NCBI GenBank assembly: GCA_021372245.1
Contig: JAJFUV010000324.1
Span: 1 to 41,068 of the forward strand
Length of the DNA stretch: 41,068 nt
Direction of reading: 5' to 3'
From: Terriglobales bacterium
GTDB lineage: Bacteria; Acidobacteriota; Terriglobia; Bryobacterales; Bryobacteraceae
The position numbers were made by a program, and so were the translations under genes. Shown piece by piece: positions 34,352 through 41,068 of the stretch (the stretch's first letter is position 1; each line of letters starts with the position of its first letter). The notes under the pieces were generated by a model. The model saw only the letters and a program-made list of their open reading frames with translations, did no database searches and was not told where the DNA came from.

Positions 34352-34945
34352 CTGGGAGTACAACCAGGCCCGGGCGGTCTTCCAATCCCGCTGCACGGTA
34401 TCCACGGAGATCTGAAGATGTTGCGCAATTTCCTTCTCATCAAGGCCGCCGAAGAACTTCAGCTCGACTACCTGGGCTTTCCGCGCGTCGACGGCTGCCA
34501 GCGCCGTCAGGGCGTCATCCAACGCCACAAGATCGGGGGTCGGTTTGTTGGAGACCACGAGAGATTCGTCCAATGTGGTCTGGTGCATGCCGCCTCCGCG
34601 CTTCTGATTAGCGTGCGAACGGGCGAAGTCAACCAGAATCCGGCGCATAAGTTGAGCCGCCAGGGCGAAGAAATGGGTACGGTTTTGCCACCGCACTTTA
34701 CTCGAGTCGATCAGCCGCAGATAGGCTTCGTTGACCAGTGCCGTCGCTTGCAGTGTGTGGCCGGGCCGCTCCCCGGCCATGTAGTGGCGCGCGAGGCGGT
34801 GAAGGTGGTCGTAGACCAGAGGTGTCAGCGCAGCAAGCGCCTCCGCATCTCCCTGGCCCCAAGCCAAAAGGAGCTTCGTGATGTTAGCGCTGCCTGTCTC
34901 CACCGGCTTGCCGCGATTGTACACCACCCCGCGCGCATGGTCCAT
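34337..34945 (-). CDS. ECF-type RNA polymerase sigma factor (TIGR02999-like)
   Basis: Extracytoplasmic-function sigma factor of 202 residues. Region 2 is ALAALTPLVYDHLHRLARHYMAG, with ATALVNEAYLRL typical of the TIGR02999 group. Region 4 includes ARKAQVVELKFFGGLDEKEIAQHL and SVDTVQRDWKTARAWL, the DNA-recognition helix. The ATG at 34945 is chosen for domain length; an upstream extension to 35131 would cross the neighbouring gene. No anti-sigma factor is adjacent. In Acidobacteria and Planctomycetes this group is commonly paired with Ser/Thr kinases, and the broken kinase lies about 700 bases downstream. It diverges from the secreted-protein gene with 32 bases between. Confidence 0.92.
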   Translation of the reverse strand: MDHARGVVYNRGKPVETGSANITKLLLAWGQGDAEALAALTPLVYDHLHRLARHYMAGERPGHTLQATALVNEAYLRLIDSSKVRWQNRTHFFALAAQLMRRILVDFARSHANQKRGGGMHQTTLDESLVVSNKPTPDLVALDDALTALAAVDARKAQVVELKFFGGLDEKEIAQHLQISVDTVQRDWKTARAWLYSQLARR

Positions 34946-34977
34946 CTGTATCCCAATTGATGATCTATAAAGGAGGT

Positions 34978-35829
34978 ATGAGGCAATTGCCGGCTGTTCT
35001 GCTCGCTCTGTCAACGGTTTCAGCCTATCCACAGATAAAGAACCGTTCGGTAGCGGAACTCGAGTCCGATGCGGCAGCTCGGGTTGCCAGCTTGCATAGG
35101 AAATTTGGAGAGTTGCTACAACCAACATCAATCGAGAAGAAGTGGACGGAAGCGTGCAGGGTTAACTGTGCCAACGCGAGTCCCCAAATCCGAGACGAAA
35201 GCGCCAGGGCGAGAGTACAGAGAACCAAAGCTATGAATGCCGTCGCCTCCCAAATTCACAAGGAGATTGACGCGTATGTCGCTAGTGCAGTGCGCCCGGG
35301 CCGTGTTGATCCGAGTGCAGTGCAACAAGGCCTCAAATGGATCCTCGGCACGGCAGGCGACGGCTCCCCGGCAGCCTTCGTGATCGATGGCGATGCTCCC
35401 CCATCCCTGATCGTTGCCTATACCGTACTAAAAGGAACACTCATGGGACAGGGTGCCACGTCAGTAACACTCCGGGCGTACACGGCAAGCCAAGGTGAAT
35501 ACCGGTTCGCGGCCACAACGGGTGAGGATATGGATGGGTACACCGATATATCCTTGGCAAAACTGCACTCGCCGGTGCCTCAGAAAATCTGGTTGCTGCT
35601 CTCAGGGCGTATGACAGGAGCGAACGGTCCGAATATTCGCATGCGTCTGTACGCGTATGACGGAACCAGATTCCAGACGGTGTGGGCGCCGGAAAATGCG
35701 TGGGGTACATTCACTGTCCGCGTCACGAATCGAGGTTTTACCATCGACGGAGAGTACTATCGTACGAACAAGACGCGGTGCGACGCGTACTTTCTGGCGG
35801 AGGACGGCGTGTATCGTGTTTTCCCTTGA
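34978..35829 (+). CDS. secreted protein of unknown function
   Basis: Not recognised. The 283-residue product starts with a signal-like segment MRQLPAVLLALSTVSAYPQ. A charged helical region follows (ELESDAAARVASLHRKFGELL ... DAYVASAV), with two Cys at EACRVNC, then a beta-rich part with DGDAPPSLIVAYTVLKG and QKIWLLLSGRMTG. AAGGAGGT directly abuts the ATG at 34978, too close for normal use; a TTG at 34957 or ATG at 34960 may be the true start, or a TTG nine bases after the site. The base composition is visibly less GC-rich than the core genes. It is divergent from the ECF sigma factor. Function is unknown. Confidence 0.65.
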   Translation: MRQLPAVLLALSTVSAYPQIKNRSVAELESDAAARVASLHRKFGELLQPTSIEKKWTEACRVNCANASPQIRDESARARVQRTKAMNAVASQIHKEIDAYVASAVRPGRVDPSAVQQGLKWILGTAGDGSPAAFVIDGDAPPSLIVAYTVLKGTLMGQGATSVTLRAYTASQGEYRFAATTGEDMDGYTDISLAKLHSPVPQKIWLLLSGRMTGANGPNIRMRLYAYDGTRFQTVWAPENAWGTFTVRVTNRGFTIDGEYYRTNKTRCDAYFLAEDGVYRVFP

Positions 35830-35842
35830 CGCGTGGGGAGCA

Positions 35843-36040
35843 GCCTCGATTCGCACCGTCGGCCTGGAGCGAAACTAGGCTGCCGGGGGCCGAGACCGGA
35901 AGCGAACGAAACACGACCTGGTACAGCAAAGAGAAGATGGCGGTGTTGGCACCGATCCCGAGCGCCAACGACAGGACAGCGACGAACATGAAGCCTGGCG
36001 AGCGCCTCGGGTCCTTAGCGCGAACCGCAAATCGTACCAC
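35843..36040 (-). pseudogene. remnant of a MacB-like (acidobacterial ADOP family) ABC permease
   Basis: A minus-strand reading gives RRSPGFMFVAVLSLALGIGANTAIFSLL followed by VVFRSLPVSAPGSLVSLQ. This is the strongly conserved N-terminal transmembrane segment of the large MacB/FtsX-like permeases abundant in Acidobacteria, normally about 800 residues. Both ends dissolve into unrelated sequence and the frame has no proper start. Only about 65 residues remain. The whole noncoding stretch 35830-36315 holds this remnant and the short GGGGGCG repeat, and I see nothing else in it. Confidence 0.75.
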
Positions 36041-36103
36041 ATGGGGTGTGCTCTCTACAGAGCATACGCGATAGCCAGGCAACGATGCCGCGCGTAGATG
36101 TCA

Positions 36104-36118
36104 GGGGGCGATGACCCC
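36104..36118 (+). repeat. left copy of an imperfect inverted repeat
   Basis: GGGGGCGATGACCCC. The right copy at 36957-36976, read on the other strand, is GGGGGCGCTGGTGACCCC, sharing GGGGGCG and GACCCC with a three-base length difference. Together they bracket the orphan membrane-protein gene. Confidence 0.35.
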
Positions 36119-36315
36119 ATTTCATGAAGGGTAGGATGGGCCGCTCGCCACAAAAGCCAGATGCCTCGCGTCGTTACATACCCTATAGGGCGACCACACA
36201 GCAAATCGCATTGTTTCAGTGTGCCCGACCACCCCGAGTTGGCCACTTTCCGGTAACGCCACTTCTCACTGAGCATCCCGAGGCGTACGATGGTTTGCGG
36301 GTGAACTGGCCAAAA

Positions 36316-36927
36316 ATGAATTTCCTCCGCCGCCTTGCGTACCGCAGGTTCCTGCCGCTAGCACAAGTGCTCATGTTCGTCGCACTGACATGCTTGGGTT
36401 GCCCCTATATTCGTTCCGCTGCGCAACTACTGGTTCAGACGCATCAGCGCCAAGCCGGTCAACTTTCCAATGACGGATCCCCTCTCTGGGAACCGGATTG
36501 CATCGACGCGTCGCTGTCCCTCTCGGAACAGGTAGCTATGGGCGTCAACTTCCCGGCGGTACTCGCATCCGTAACGTTGGTTCCGGTGGCACGGGTATTC
36601 GATCTGGAGTGTAGGAGTGCGGATTATTTCGAGCACGCATCCACTTTGCTCTTCGTACCGATCCTCTGGTATCTGATGGGATGCCTCCTGGACGGCAGGG
36701 CTCTGGTACGTTCTGGCCGGGCTCACCTCAAGGGGATCGTAGTCTGGGGTATGTGGGTCGTGATTTCTGCGGGGATAGTCGTGATGACGATCGCTCTCGT
36801 ACTAAACCCGGAGTTCCCGCTTCTCAAGGTTCTCGCACTAACTTGGTTGATCCTAGCTTTCATTGCTCTACTTCGAGGTGCCAAGTCGCACATCTCATCA
36901 GTGCCTCGGCCTGATTTGGGTCGGTAA
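36316..36927 (+). CDS. orphan integral membrane protein
   Basis: Not recognised. From the ATG at 36316 the product has 203 residues with an N-terminal hydrophobic segment (FLPLAQVLMFVALTCLGC) and three further ones: TLLFVPILWYLMGCLL, GIVVWGMWVVISAGIVVMTIALVL and VLALTWLILAFIALL. The region between the first and second is polar and probably extracytoplasmic. The frame is open up to 36124, but the added residues look like random translation of noncoding DNA. No ribosome-binding site stands out. The gene lies between a permease remnant and the AAA+ gene and is flanked by the imperfect repeats, suggesting an accessory insertion. Function is unknown. Confidence 0.6.
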   Translation: MNFLRRLAYRRFLPLAQVLMFVALTCLGCPYIRSAAQLLVQTHQRQAGQLSNDGSPLWEPDCIDASLSLSEQVAMGVNFPAVLASVTLVPVARVFDLECRSADYFEHASTLLFVPILWYLMGCLLDGRALVRSGRAHLKGIVVWGMWVVISAGIVVMTIALVLNPEFPLLKVLALTWLILAFIALLRGAKSHISSVPRPDLGR

Positions 36928-36956
36928 ACGCCCGAACCGGAAAGTGAATCCCTGTC

Positions 36957-36976
36957 GGGGTCACCAGCGCCCCCCC
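36957..36976 (-). repeat. right copy of the imperfect inverted repeat
   Basis: Plus strand GGGGTCACCAGCGCCCCCC, about 30 bases after the membrane-protein stop; see the copy at 36104-36118. No transposase or target duplication was found, so mobility is not shown. Confidence 0.3.
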
Positions 36977-37045
36977 TCCCTAGGCAATACTCGGTTTGCG
37001 GGAAGGCTTCGCGGCCCAGGACCAGCTCGCGCTTCTCTTTGCGCC

Positions 37046-38560
37046 TCACCTCGTGTTAGGCGTTGCGCGGACGGCTCGCTCAAAGGCCCAGGCCCGGATG
37101 TGGCTGATCTGCTCCTTCATGGTGCGCGAGAGCGGCACCAGCTTCACCGCGATGTTGATGAGGTCCTGGTCGGTGATCTGACGGTCCTCCAGGCGCGCTT
37201 GCGTCAGCGCCGAGATCACGCACTGCTCGATCTCGGCTCCGGTCCAGCCTTCGGTGAACTGCGTCACCTGATCCAGGTCGAATTTCGACGGATCCACGCC
37301 GCGGCGGCTAAGGTGGATCTTGAAGATCTCGATCATTTCGTTCTTCAGGGGCAGGTCGACGAAGAACACCTCGTCGAAACGGCCTTTGCGGATCATTTCG
37401 GCGGGCAGCAGGTCGATCCGGTTGGCCGTCGCGGCGACGAACAATCCGCGCGTCTTCTCCTGCATCCAGGTGAGGAAGAACGCGAAAATGCGGCCCTGTT
37501 CGCCGCCGGAATCGGTGGACGTGATGCCCATCTCGATTTCGTCGAACCAGAGCACGGCGGGCGCCATCTCTTCGAGCATGCGGCAGGCTGCGACGAAGAC
37601 GCCTTCGGGCTTGCCGTGCCGGCCAGAGAAAATCTCGATCATGTCCACGCGATAAAGCGGGAGGTGCCAGGCGGAGGCGATGGCCTTGACCGACAGGCTC
37701 TTGCCGCAGCCGGGAATGCCCATCATCAGGAGGCCCTTGGGCACGATCTCCTCGGACACGCTGTCGCGCAAATGGAAGAGCTTCCGGCGCTCCATCAACC
37801 ACTTCTTGAGGTTGTCGAGACCTCCGACTTCGCTGAGGTCCGTATCCGTGGCAATGTACTCGATAACGCCGCTGCGGTTGACCAGCAGGCGTTTTTCCTC
37901 GAGCAGGGCCGGCAGCGAATCCATTCCAAGAACCGGATTGGCGGCCACGGCCCGGCGCAGAGCGTAGCGCGCCTCGTCGAGCGTCAGCCCTTGCAGGGCG
38001 CGGGCAAAGGAGTGAAGAACCTTCTCATCCAGGCCACCGATGGCGGCGGTTTCGTCCCTCACGAATTCCACCAGCTCCACCAGGTCGGGCGGCCTCAGTT
38101 CCAGAAACAGAATGTTCCGGTCGAGCTCCTCGGGAATGTAGCGGACCGCGGAGGTGATGACGACGAACTTCTGCCGGTCGAGGCAACTTTCGTACAGATC
38201 GCGGAGACGGCGCCGGGTTTCGGCCGATTCGCGCAGCGGCTCGTGGAAGTCCTTCAGATGGAAGATGCCGGGTACCTCGCTCGCGATGATGAAGTCCAGG
38301 ACGCCGCGTGGGGTCTCGGTGCCGGCCACCACGGCTTCCTCGCCGCGGCGAAGGCCCTCGGTGAGGGTCCAGGTCCAAACGGGCATGGGGCCGGAGGCTT
38401 CCCATCCGGCGGCCACCTCGGCCAGCACGCGCGCGACGCGCTGCTCTTCAGCCGTGCGCACATAGGTGAGCGGCCGGCCGGATCCGAAGATCTCCCGGAT
38501 GGTTGCCGCTGCGCGGCTCTCTCGCTTCGATTTCTGCTGTGTGATTGTTTCAGACGCCAT
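37046..38560 (-). CDS. Ycf46-like AAA+ ATPase
   Basis: A 504-residue soluble ATPase. The N-terminal half (about 1-230) is a degenerate RecA/AAA-like domain (REIFGSGRPLTYVRTAEEQRV, FIIASEVPGIFHLKDFHEPL) without a usable Walker A. The C-terminal half is a full AAA+ module: GLDNLKKWLMERRKLF, Walker A GIPGCGKSLSVKAI near 280, Walker B AVLWFDEIEMG, sensor-1 LFVAATANRIDLLP and arginine-finger RKGRFDEVFFVDLP. This is the architecture of cyanobacterial/plastid Ycf46 and its bacterial relatives. GGGGAGAG precedes the ATG at 38560 by nine bases; a GTG three codons upstream is possible. Cyanobacterial Ycf46 has been linked to inorganic-carbon use; the role here is unknown. No partner gene is adjacent. 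Confidence 0.88.
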   Translation of the reverse strand: MASETITQQKSKRESRAAATIREIFGSGRPLTYVRTAEEQRVARVLAEVAAGWEASGPMPVWTWTLTEGLRRGEEAVVAGTETPRGVLDFIIASEVPGIFHLKDFHEPLRESAETRRRLRDLYESCLDRQKFVVITSAVRYIPEELDRNILFLELRPPDLVELVEFVRDETAAIGGLDEKVLHSFARALQGLTLDEARYALRRAVAANPVLGMDSLPALLEEKRLLVNRSGVIEYIATDTDLSEVGGLDNLKKWLMERRKLFHLRDSVSEEIVPKGLLMMGIPGCGKSLSVKAIASAWHLPLYRVDMIEIFSGRHGKPEGVFVAACRMLEEMAPAVLWFDEIEMGITSTDSGGEQGRIFAFFLTWMQEKTRGLFVAATANRIDLLPAEMIRKGRFDEVFFVDLPLKNEMIEIFKIHLSRRGVDPSKFDLDQVTQFTEGWTGAEIEQCVISALTQARLEDRQITDQDLINIAVKLVPLSRTMKEQISHIRAWAFERAVRATPNTR

Positions 38561-38686
38561 TCGGCGCACTCTCCCCGGCGGGATCTTGCCGACGCCGGCT
38601 CTATAACATTATGGACGAACGACGGCGGCGAATAGTCGAAATGAGGGCCATCGTTATCCGATGTACACTCTTGGTGGGGGTGATGA

Positions 38687-39946
38687 ATGTCCGAGCGCAA
38701 GGAAGCGTCTCACGGCATGCGGCCCACTACCGCGGTGATCGCGAAGGGGTTCGATCCGCGGCTTTCGGTGGGGTCGGCGCGGCCGGCCGTGTTTCGTAGT
38801 TCTACATACGTTTTCTCCAGTCCTGAAGCTGCCGAGCGCGCGTTCGCTATCGCCAGCGGGCGCGCCAAGGCGCGCGAAGGCGAGCAGGTCGAGCTGATTT
38901 ACGCGCGCATCAACCATCCCAACGCGGAAATCCTGGAAGAGCAGATCGTGCCGCTGGAGAGAGGCGCGCAGGGCGCCGTAGTGTTCAATTCCGGCATGGC
39001 GGCGATCGTGACGGCACTGACCACATTTCTGCGTCCAGGGCAGAGCCTGGTCCACACGGTTCCGCTTTACGGCGGTACACAGTGCCTGACGCACGAGTTT
39101 CTGCAACCGTTTGGGATCTCCGCCGTGGCGGTGCGGGCGGGCGACGGCGCAGCGCTCGATGCGGCCATCGCGGCCACGCCCAACCTGGGTGCCGTCTTCA
39201 TCGAGACGCCGTCCAATCCCACTATGGTGATGACCGGCATTCGCCGCGCGGCCGACGCCGTGGCCCGTCGCGGTTCAGGCGATGGCCCGCGGGCGCTGGT
39301 GATGGTGGACAACACGTTCCTCGGCCCCACCTTCCAGCATCCGCTCATGCTGGGCGCGGATTTGGTGGTCTATTCGGCCACCAAGTACCTTTCCGGCTTC
39401 AGTGACATGCTGGCCGGCGTGGTGCTGGCGCGGGATGCGGCTCTGATCCGTCCCTTGCGCGCTTCGCGCGTGATGTTCGGCAACATCCTCCAGCCGGATG
39501 AGTGCTGGATGCTGGACGGCCGCCTGCCTACCGTAGCGCTGCGGATGAACAAACAGAGCAAGAACGCGCAGCGCATCGCCGAACGGCTGGCGAAGCACAC
39601 GCGCGTCGCGAAGATGCACTACCCCACGCTGTTTGAAGACCCCGAGCAGGTGCGCATACGCGACGTGCAATGCGATTTTCCCGGCGCGGTGTTTTCCATG
39701 GATCTGCGCGGCGGGCGGCCTGCGGCGTTCGACTTCCTGCGCGGCCTCCAGCTTGTGCGCAACGCCGTGTCGCTCGGCGGCGTCGAAACGCTGGCCTGCC
39801 ATCCCAAAACGACCACTCATTCGGGACTGAGCGACGAGGAGATGGAAACCGCCGGCATCACGGATTCCCTGGTGCGCGTTTCGGTGGGCATCGAGGACTG
39901 GCGCGACGTGCTGGCCGATTTCGAACAGGCGCTCAACGCGATCTGA
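38687..39946 (+). CDS. Cys/Met metabolism PLP-dependent enzyme (cystathionine gamma-synthase / methionine gamma-lyase family)
   Basis: Fold-type I PLP enzyme of the trans-sulfuration family, 419 residues. Sequence landmarks: RSSTYVFSSPEAAERAFA near the N-terminus, YARINHPNAEILEEQI, VFNSGMAAIVTAL (phosphate loop), LYGGTQCL, VFIETPSNPTM, MVDNTFLGP, and the Schiff-base Lys in VVYSATKYLSGFSD near residue 232. ETLACHPKTTTHSGLSDEEM near the end is the active-site Arg/Ser region variant. The family includes gamma-synthases, gamma- and beta-lyases, and the exact reaction cannot be set from sequence. GGGGGTG lies before the ATG at 38687. It diverges from the AAA+ gene over 126 bases and ends six bases from the ceramidase-like gene. 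Confidence 0.9.
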   Translation: MSERKEASHGMRPTTAVIAKGFDPRLSVGSARPAVFRSSTYVFSSPEAAERAFAIASGRAKAREGEQVELIYARINHPNAEILEEQIVPLERGAQGAVVFNSGMAAIVTALTTFLRPGQSLVHTVPLYGGTQCLTHEFLQPFGISAVAVRAGDGAALDAAIAATPNLGAVFIETPSNPTMVMTGIRRAADAVARRGSGDGPRALVMVDNTFLGPTFQHPLMLGADLVVYSATKYLSGFSDMLAGVVLARDAALIRPLRASRVMFGNILQPDECWMLDGRLPTVALRMNKQSKNAQRIAERLAKHTRVAKMHYPTLFEDPEQVRIRDVQCDFPGAVFSMDLRGGRPAAFDFLRGLQLVRNAVSLGGVETLACHPKTTTHSGLSDEEMETAGITDSLVRVSVGIEDWRDVLADFEQALNAI

Positions 39947-39952
39947 CGCCGG

Positions 39953-41068
39953 CTATCTCAGCAGTTCGCGCATGGCGCGCATGAGCACTTCCTCAACTTC
40001 GGGCGCGGTACGCGATGCAGGACCGGTTTCATAGCCGCCCTGACTGTAAGAGGTGCGCGTGCCTATGTAGCCGGGACCGTAGTCGGCGTAAGCCGCCATG
40101 GCGACCATCGAGCCCGGACGCATTCCCGCGGCAGCCAGCTGGTATTCGATAAACAACTCCCCGGGCATGTGCAGCACGCGCGCCGGGCCCAGGCGCAGGC
40201 AGCTCAACTCGGCCTGGTGGCCGCGGTCGAGCCAGGCCAGCTCTCGCGCGGCACGCAGGCGCGTGCGCATGTCTGACTTCGAATCTGTGAGCGCCTTCTC
40301 GATGGCTGCCCGGTCGCGGAGCTTTTCGGCGGGTGGCAGAACCACGTGCATGGTGCGCCAGCCGATGTCTCGCGCGTCAAGCGGCCGCTTCACGCTCGAT
40401 TCCCAGGCTTCGCGCATGCCTTCCGCGAGCCGTCCGGCCAGCACGGGGCGCATGGCGGGCGAACCATCGTTGTACTTGCCAGCGGCCACGTTGCCGCCCG
40501 CGCCGTCGAAATGGATGTGCATGGCGCCGGGCACGGCCTTTTCCCGCGACGCGCGAGCCATGCCCACGAAATCCGGGTTCACGCCGCCTTTGCCGTAGAA
40601 ACTTTGCGGATGCGTCGCGTAGTAAGTGAGGACCGCGACCGGGCGATCCTGATTCCAAAAACCGATGGAACGGACCAGCGGATCGATGACTCCTTCCGGT
40701 TCGGCGCGCACCTTGGGATCGCGGCAACTGCTGTAGCGGACGTACTTCACCTTTCCGTCAGGTCCGAGAATACGGCGGTTGGCTGCCACCTGTTGAACCC
40801 GGGCCTGGCCAAGCGAAACGTGCGTCACCGGCTGCTGCCGGGCCATGGCCTCGGCGAGGGCGCGCACAACGCGGTCGAGCGCCTGCCCTGTGAAAGCTAC
40901 GTCGTAGATGCGTCCCGCAAGGCCCTGGCGCGCCAACAGGCGCTCGGCGTCGGGATCGTAGCCGGGCGTGTCGTGCGGATGCAGCGTGTGCACGGTGACG
41001 CGGTCCGGCGTGGTGTGGGCGGCTTCAGCCAGCGCCTTGCGCCACTGCTCGTGGCCCGAGTTGGCGAT
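39953..41068 (-). CDS. neutral/alkaline ceramidase-like hydrolase, C-terminal part (5' end outside window)
   Basis: The frame is open to the last base of the window (IANSGHEQWRKALAEAAHTTPDRV leads into the GTG at 40993), so the start lies beyond. About 371 residues are visible. PVAVLTYYATHPQSFYGKGGVNPDFVGMAR contains the conserved His and Asp/Asn metal-site region of neutral-ceramidase-like proteins, and IHFDGAGGNVAAGKYNDGSP is a second family block. ARVLHMPGELFIEYQL and YADYGPGYIGTRTSYSQGGYE match the C-terminal Glu and Tyr-rich loop. Acidobacteria carry several such secreted proteins whose substrates are untested. It is convergent with the PLP enzyme gene. Confidence 0.82.
   Translation of the reverse strand: MANSGHEQWRKALAEAAHTTPDRVTVHTLHPHDTPGYDPDAERLLARQGLAGRIYDVAFTGQALDRVVRALAEAMARQQPVTHVSLGQARVQQVAANRRILGPDGKVKYVRYSSCRDPKVRAEPEGVIDPLVRSIGFWNQDRPVAVLTYYATHPQSFYGKGGVNPDFVGMARASREKAVPGAMHIHFDGAGGNVAAGKYNDGSPAMRPVLAGRLAEGMREAWESSVKRPLDARDIGWRTMHVVLPPAEKLRDRAAIEKALTDSKSDMRTRLRAARELAWLDRGHQAELSCLRLGPARVLHMPGELFIEYQLAAAGMRPGSMVAMAAYADYGPGYIGTRTSYSQGGYETGPASRTAPEVEEVLMRAMRELLR

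Noticed and set aside
36104..36976. Insertion sequence with terminal inverted repeats
   Set aside because: The repeats are short and imperfect, no transposase is encoded between them and no target duplication was seen; reported only as a bracketed accessory gene.
36863..38635. A 590-codon plus-strand frame opposite the AAA+ ATPase
   Set aside because: His/Gly/Arg-rich antisense shadow of a well-supported ATPase gene.

Overview
The window looks like a chromosomal segment of an Acidobacteriota member, most like the Solibacter/Bryobacter group. This is inferred from gene content, not from a search: a CehA/McbA-type hydrolase, a YncE-propeller/phosphoesterase fusion, an ECF sigma factor of the kinase-linked kind, a Ser/Thr kinase with PD40 repeats, a remnant of the acidobacterial MacB-like permease family, and an Hfq with an acidobacterial-type Sm fold. 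The sequence is GC-rich and tightly packed. No tRNA, rRNA, CRISPR array or intact insertion sequence was seen.

Layout. 1-1.5 kb: end of a CehA-like gene meeting a 2-hydroxyacid dehydrogenase. 1.6-11.5 kb: a probable sigma-54-controlled module. It holds two translationally coupled small STAS proteins (minus strand), a decayed radical-SAM gene, a three-gene RND efflux operon (lipoprotein adaptor, HAE1 pump, NodT/TolC lipoprotein) and a GAF-GAF-AAA+-Fis sigma-54 activator. Copies or near-copies of the palindrome GGCA-N2-TGCC lie in front of the STAS genes, the efflux operon and the activator gene, each with a -24/-12-like element. I regard this as the most interesting content. 11.5-16 kb: the conserved rpmH-rnpA-yidD-yidC-jag-mnmE cluster on the minus strand, with a good rpmH promoter but no dnaA or visible oriC. 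16-18.6 kb: TPR protein, acyl-CoA thioesterase, Hfq-like protein and phosphoglycerate kinase.

18.6-29 kb: a hybrid sensor kinase, an M20 peptidase coupled to an N-acetylglucosamine-kinase-like gene, the secreted propeller/phosphoesterase, and dxr-rseP behind a structured leader. 29-31.4 kb: two dehydrogenases reading away from each other across interlocked promoter-like boxes, then a small helix-turn-helix protein. 31.5-37 kb: a disturbed, partly AT-richer region with a kinase pseudogene, an ECF sigma factor that may have lost its kinase partner, a secreted HExxH protein, an unrecognised secreted protein, a permease remnant and an orphan membrane protein between imperfect inverted repeats. 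37-41 kb: a Ycf46-like AAA+ ATPase, a Cys/Met-metabolism PLP enzyme, and the C-terminal part of a neutral-ceramidase-like enzyme running off the window.

How it may fit together. The activator at 9.4 kb probably senses a small molecule or redox signal through its GAF domains and, with sigma-54 polymerase, switches on both the efflux pump and the STAS pair. Two genes (the upstream STAS gene and rnpA) lack ATG/GTG/TTG in front of their conserved N-termini and seem to need a rare start such as ATT.
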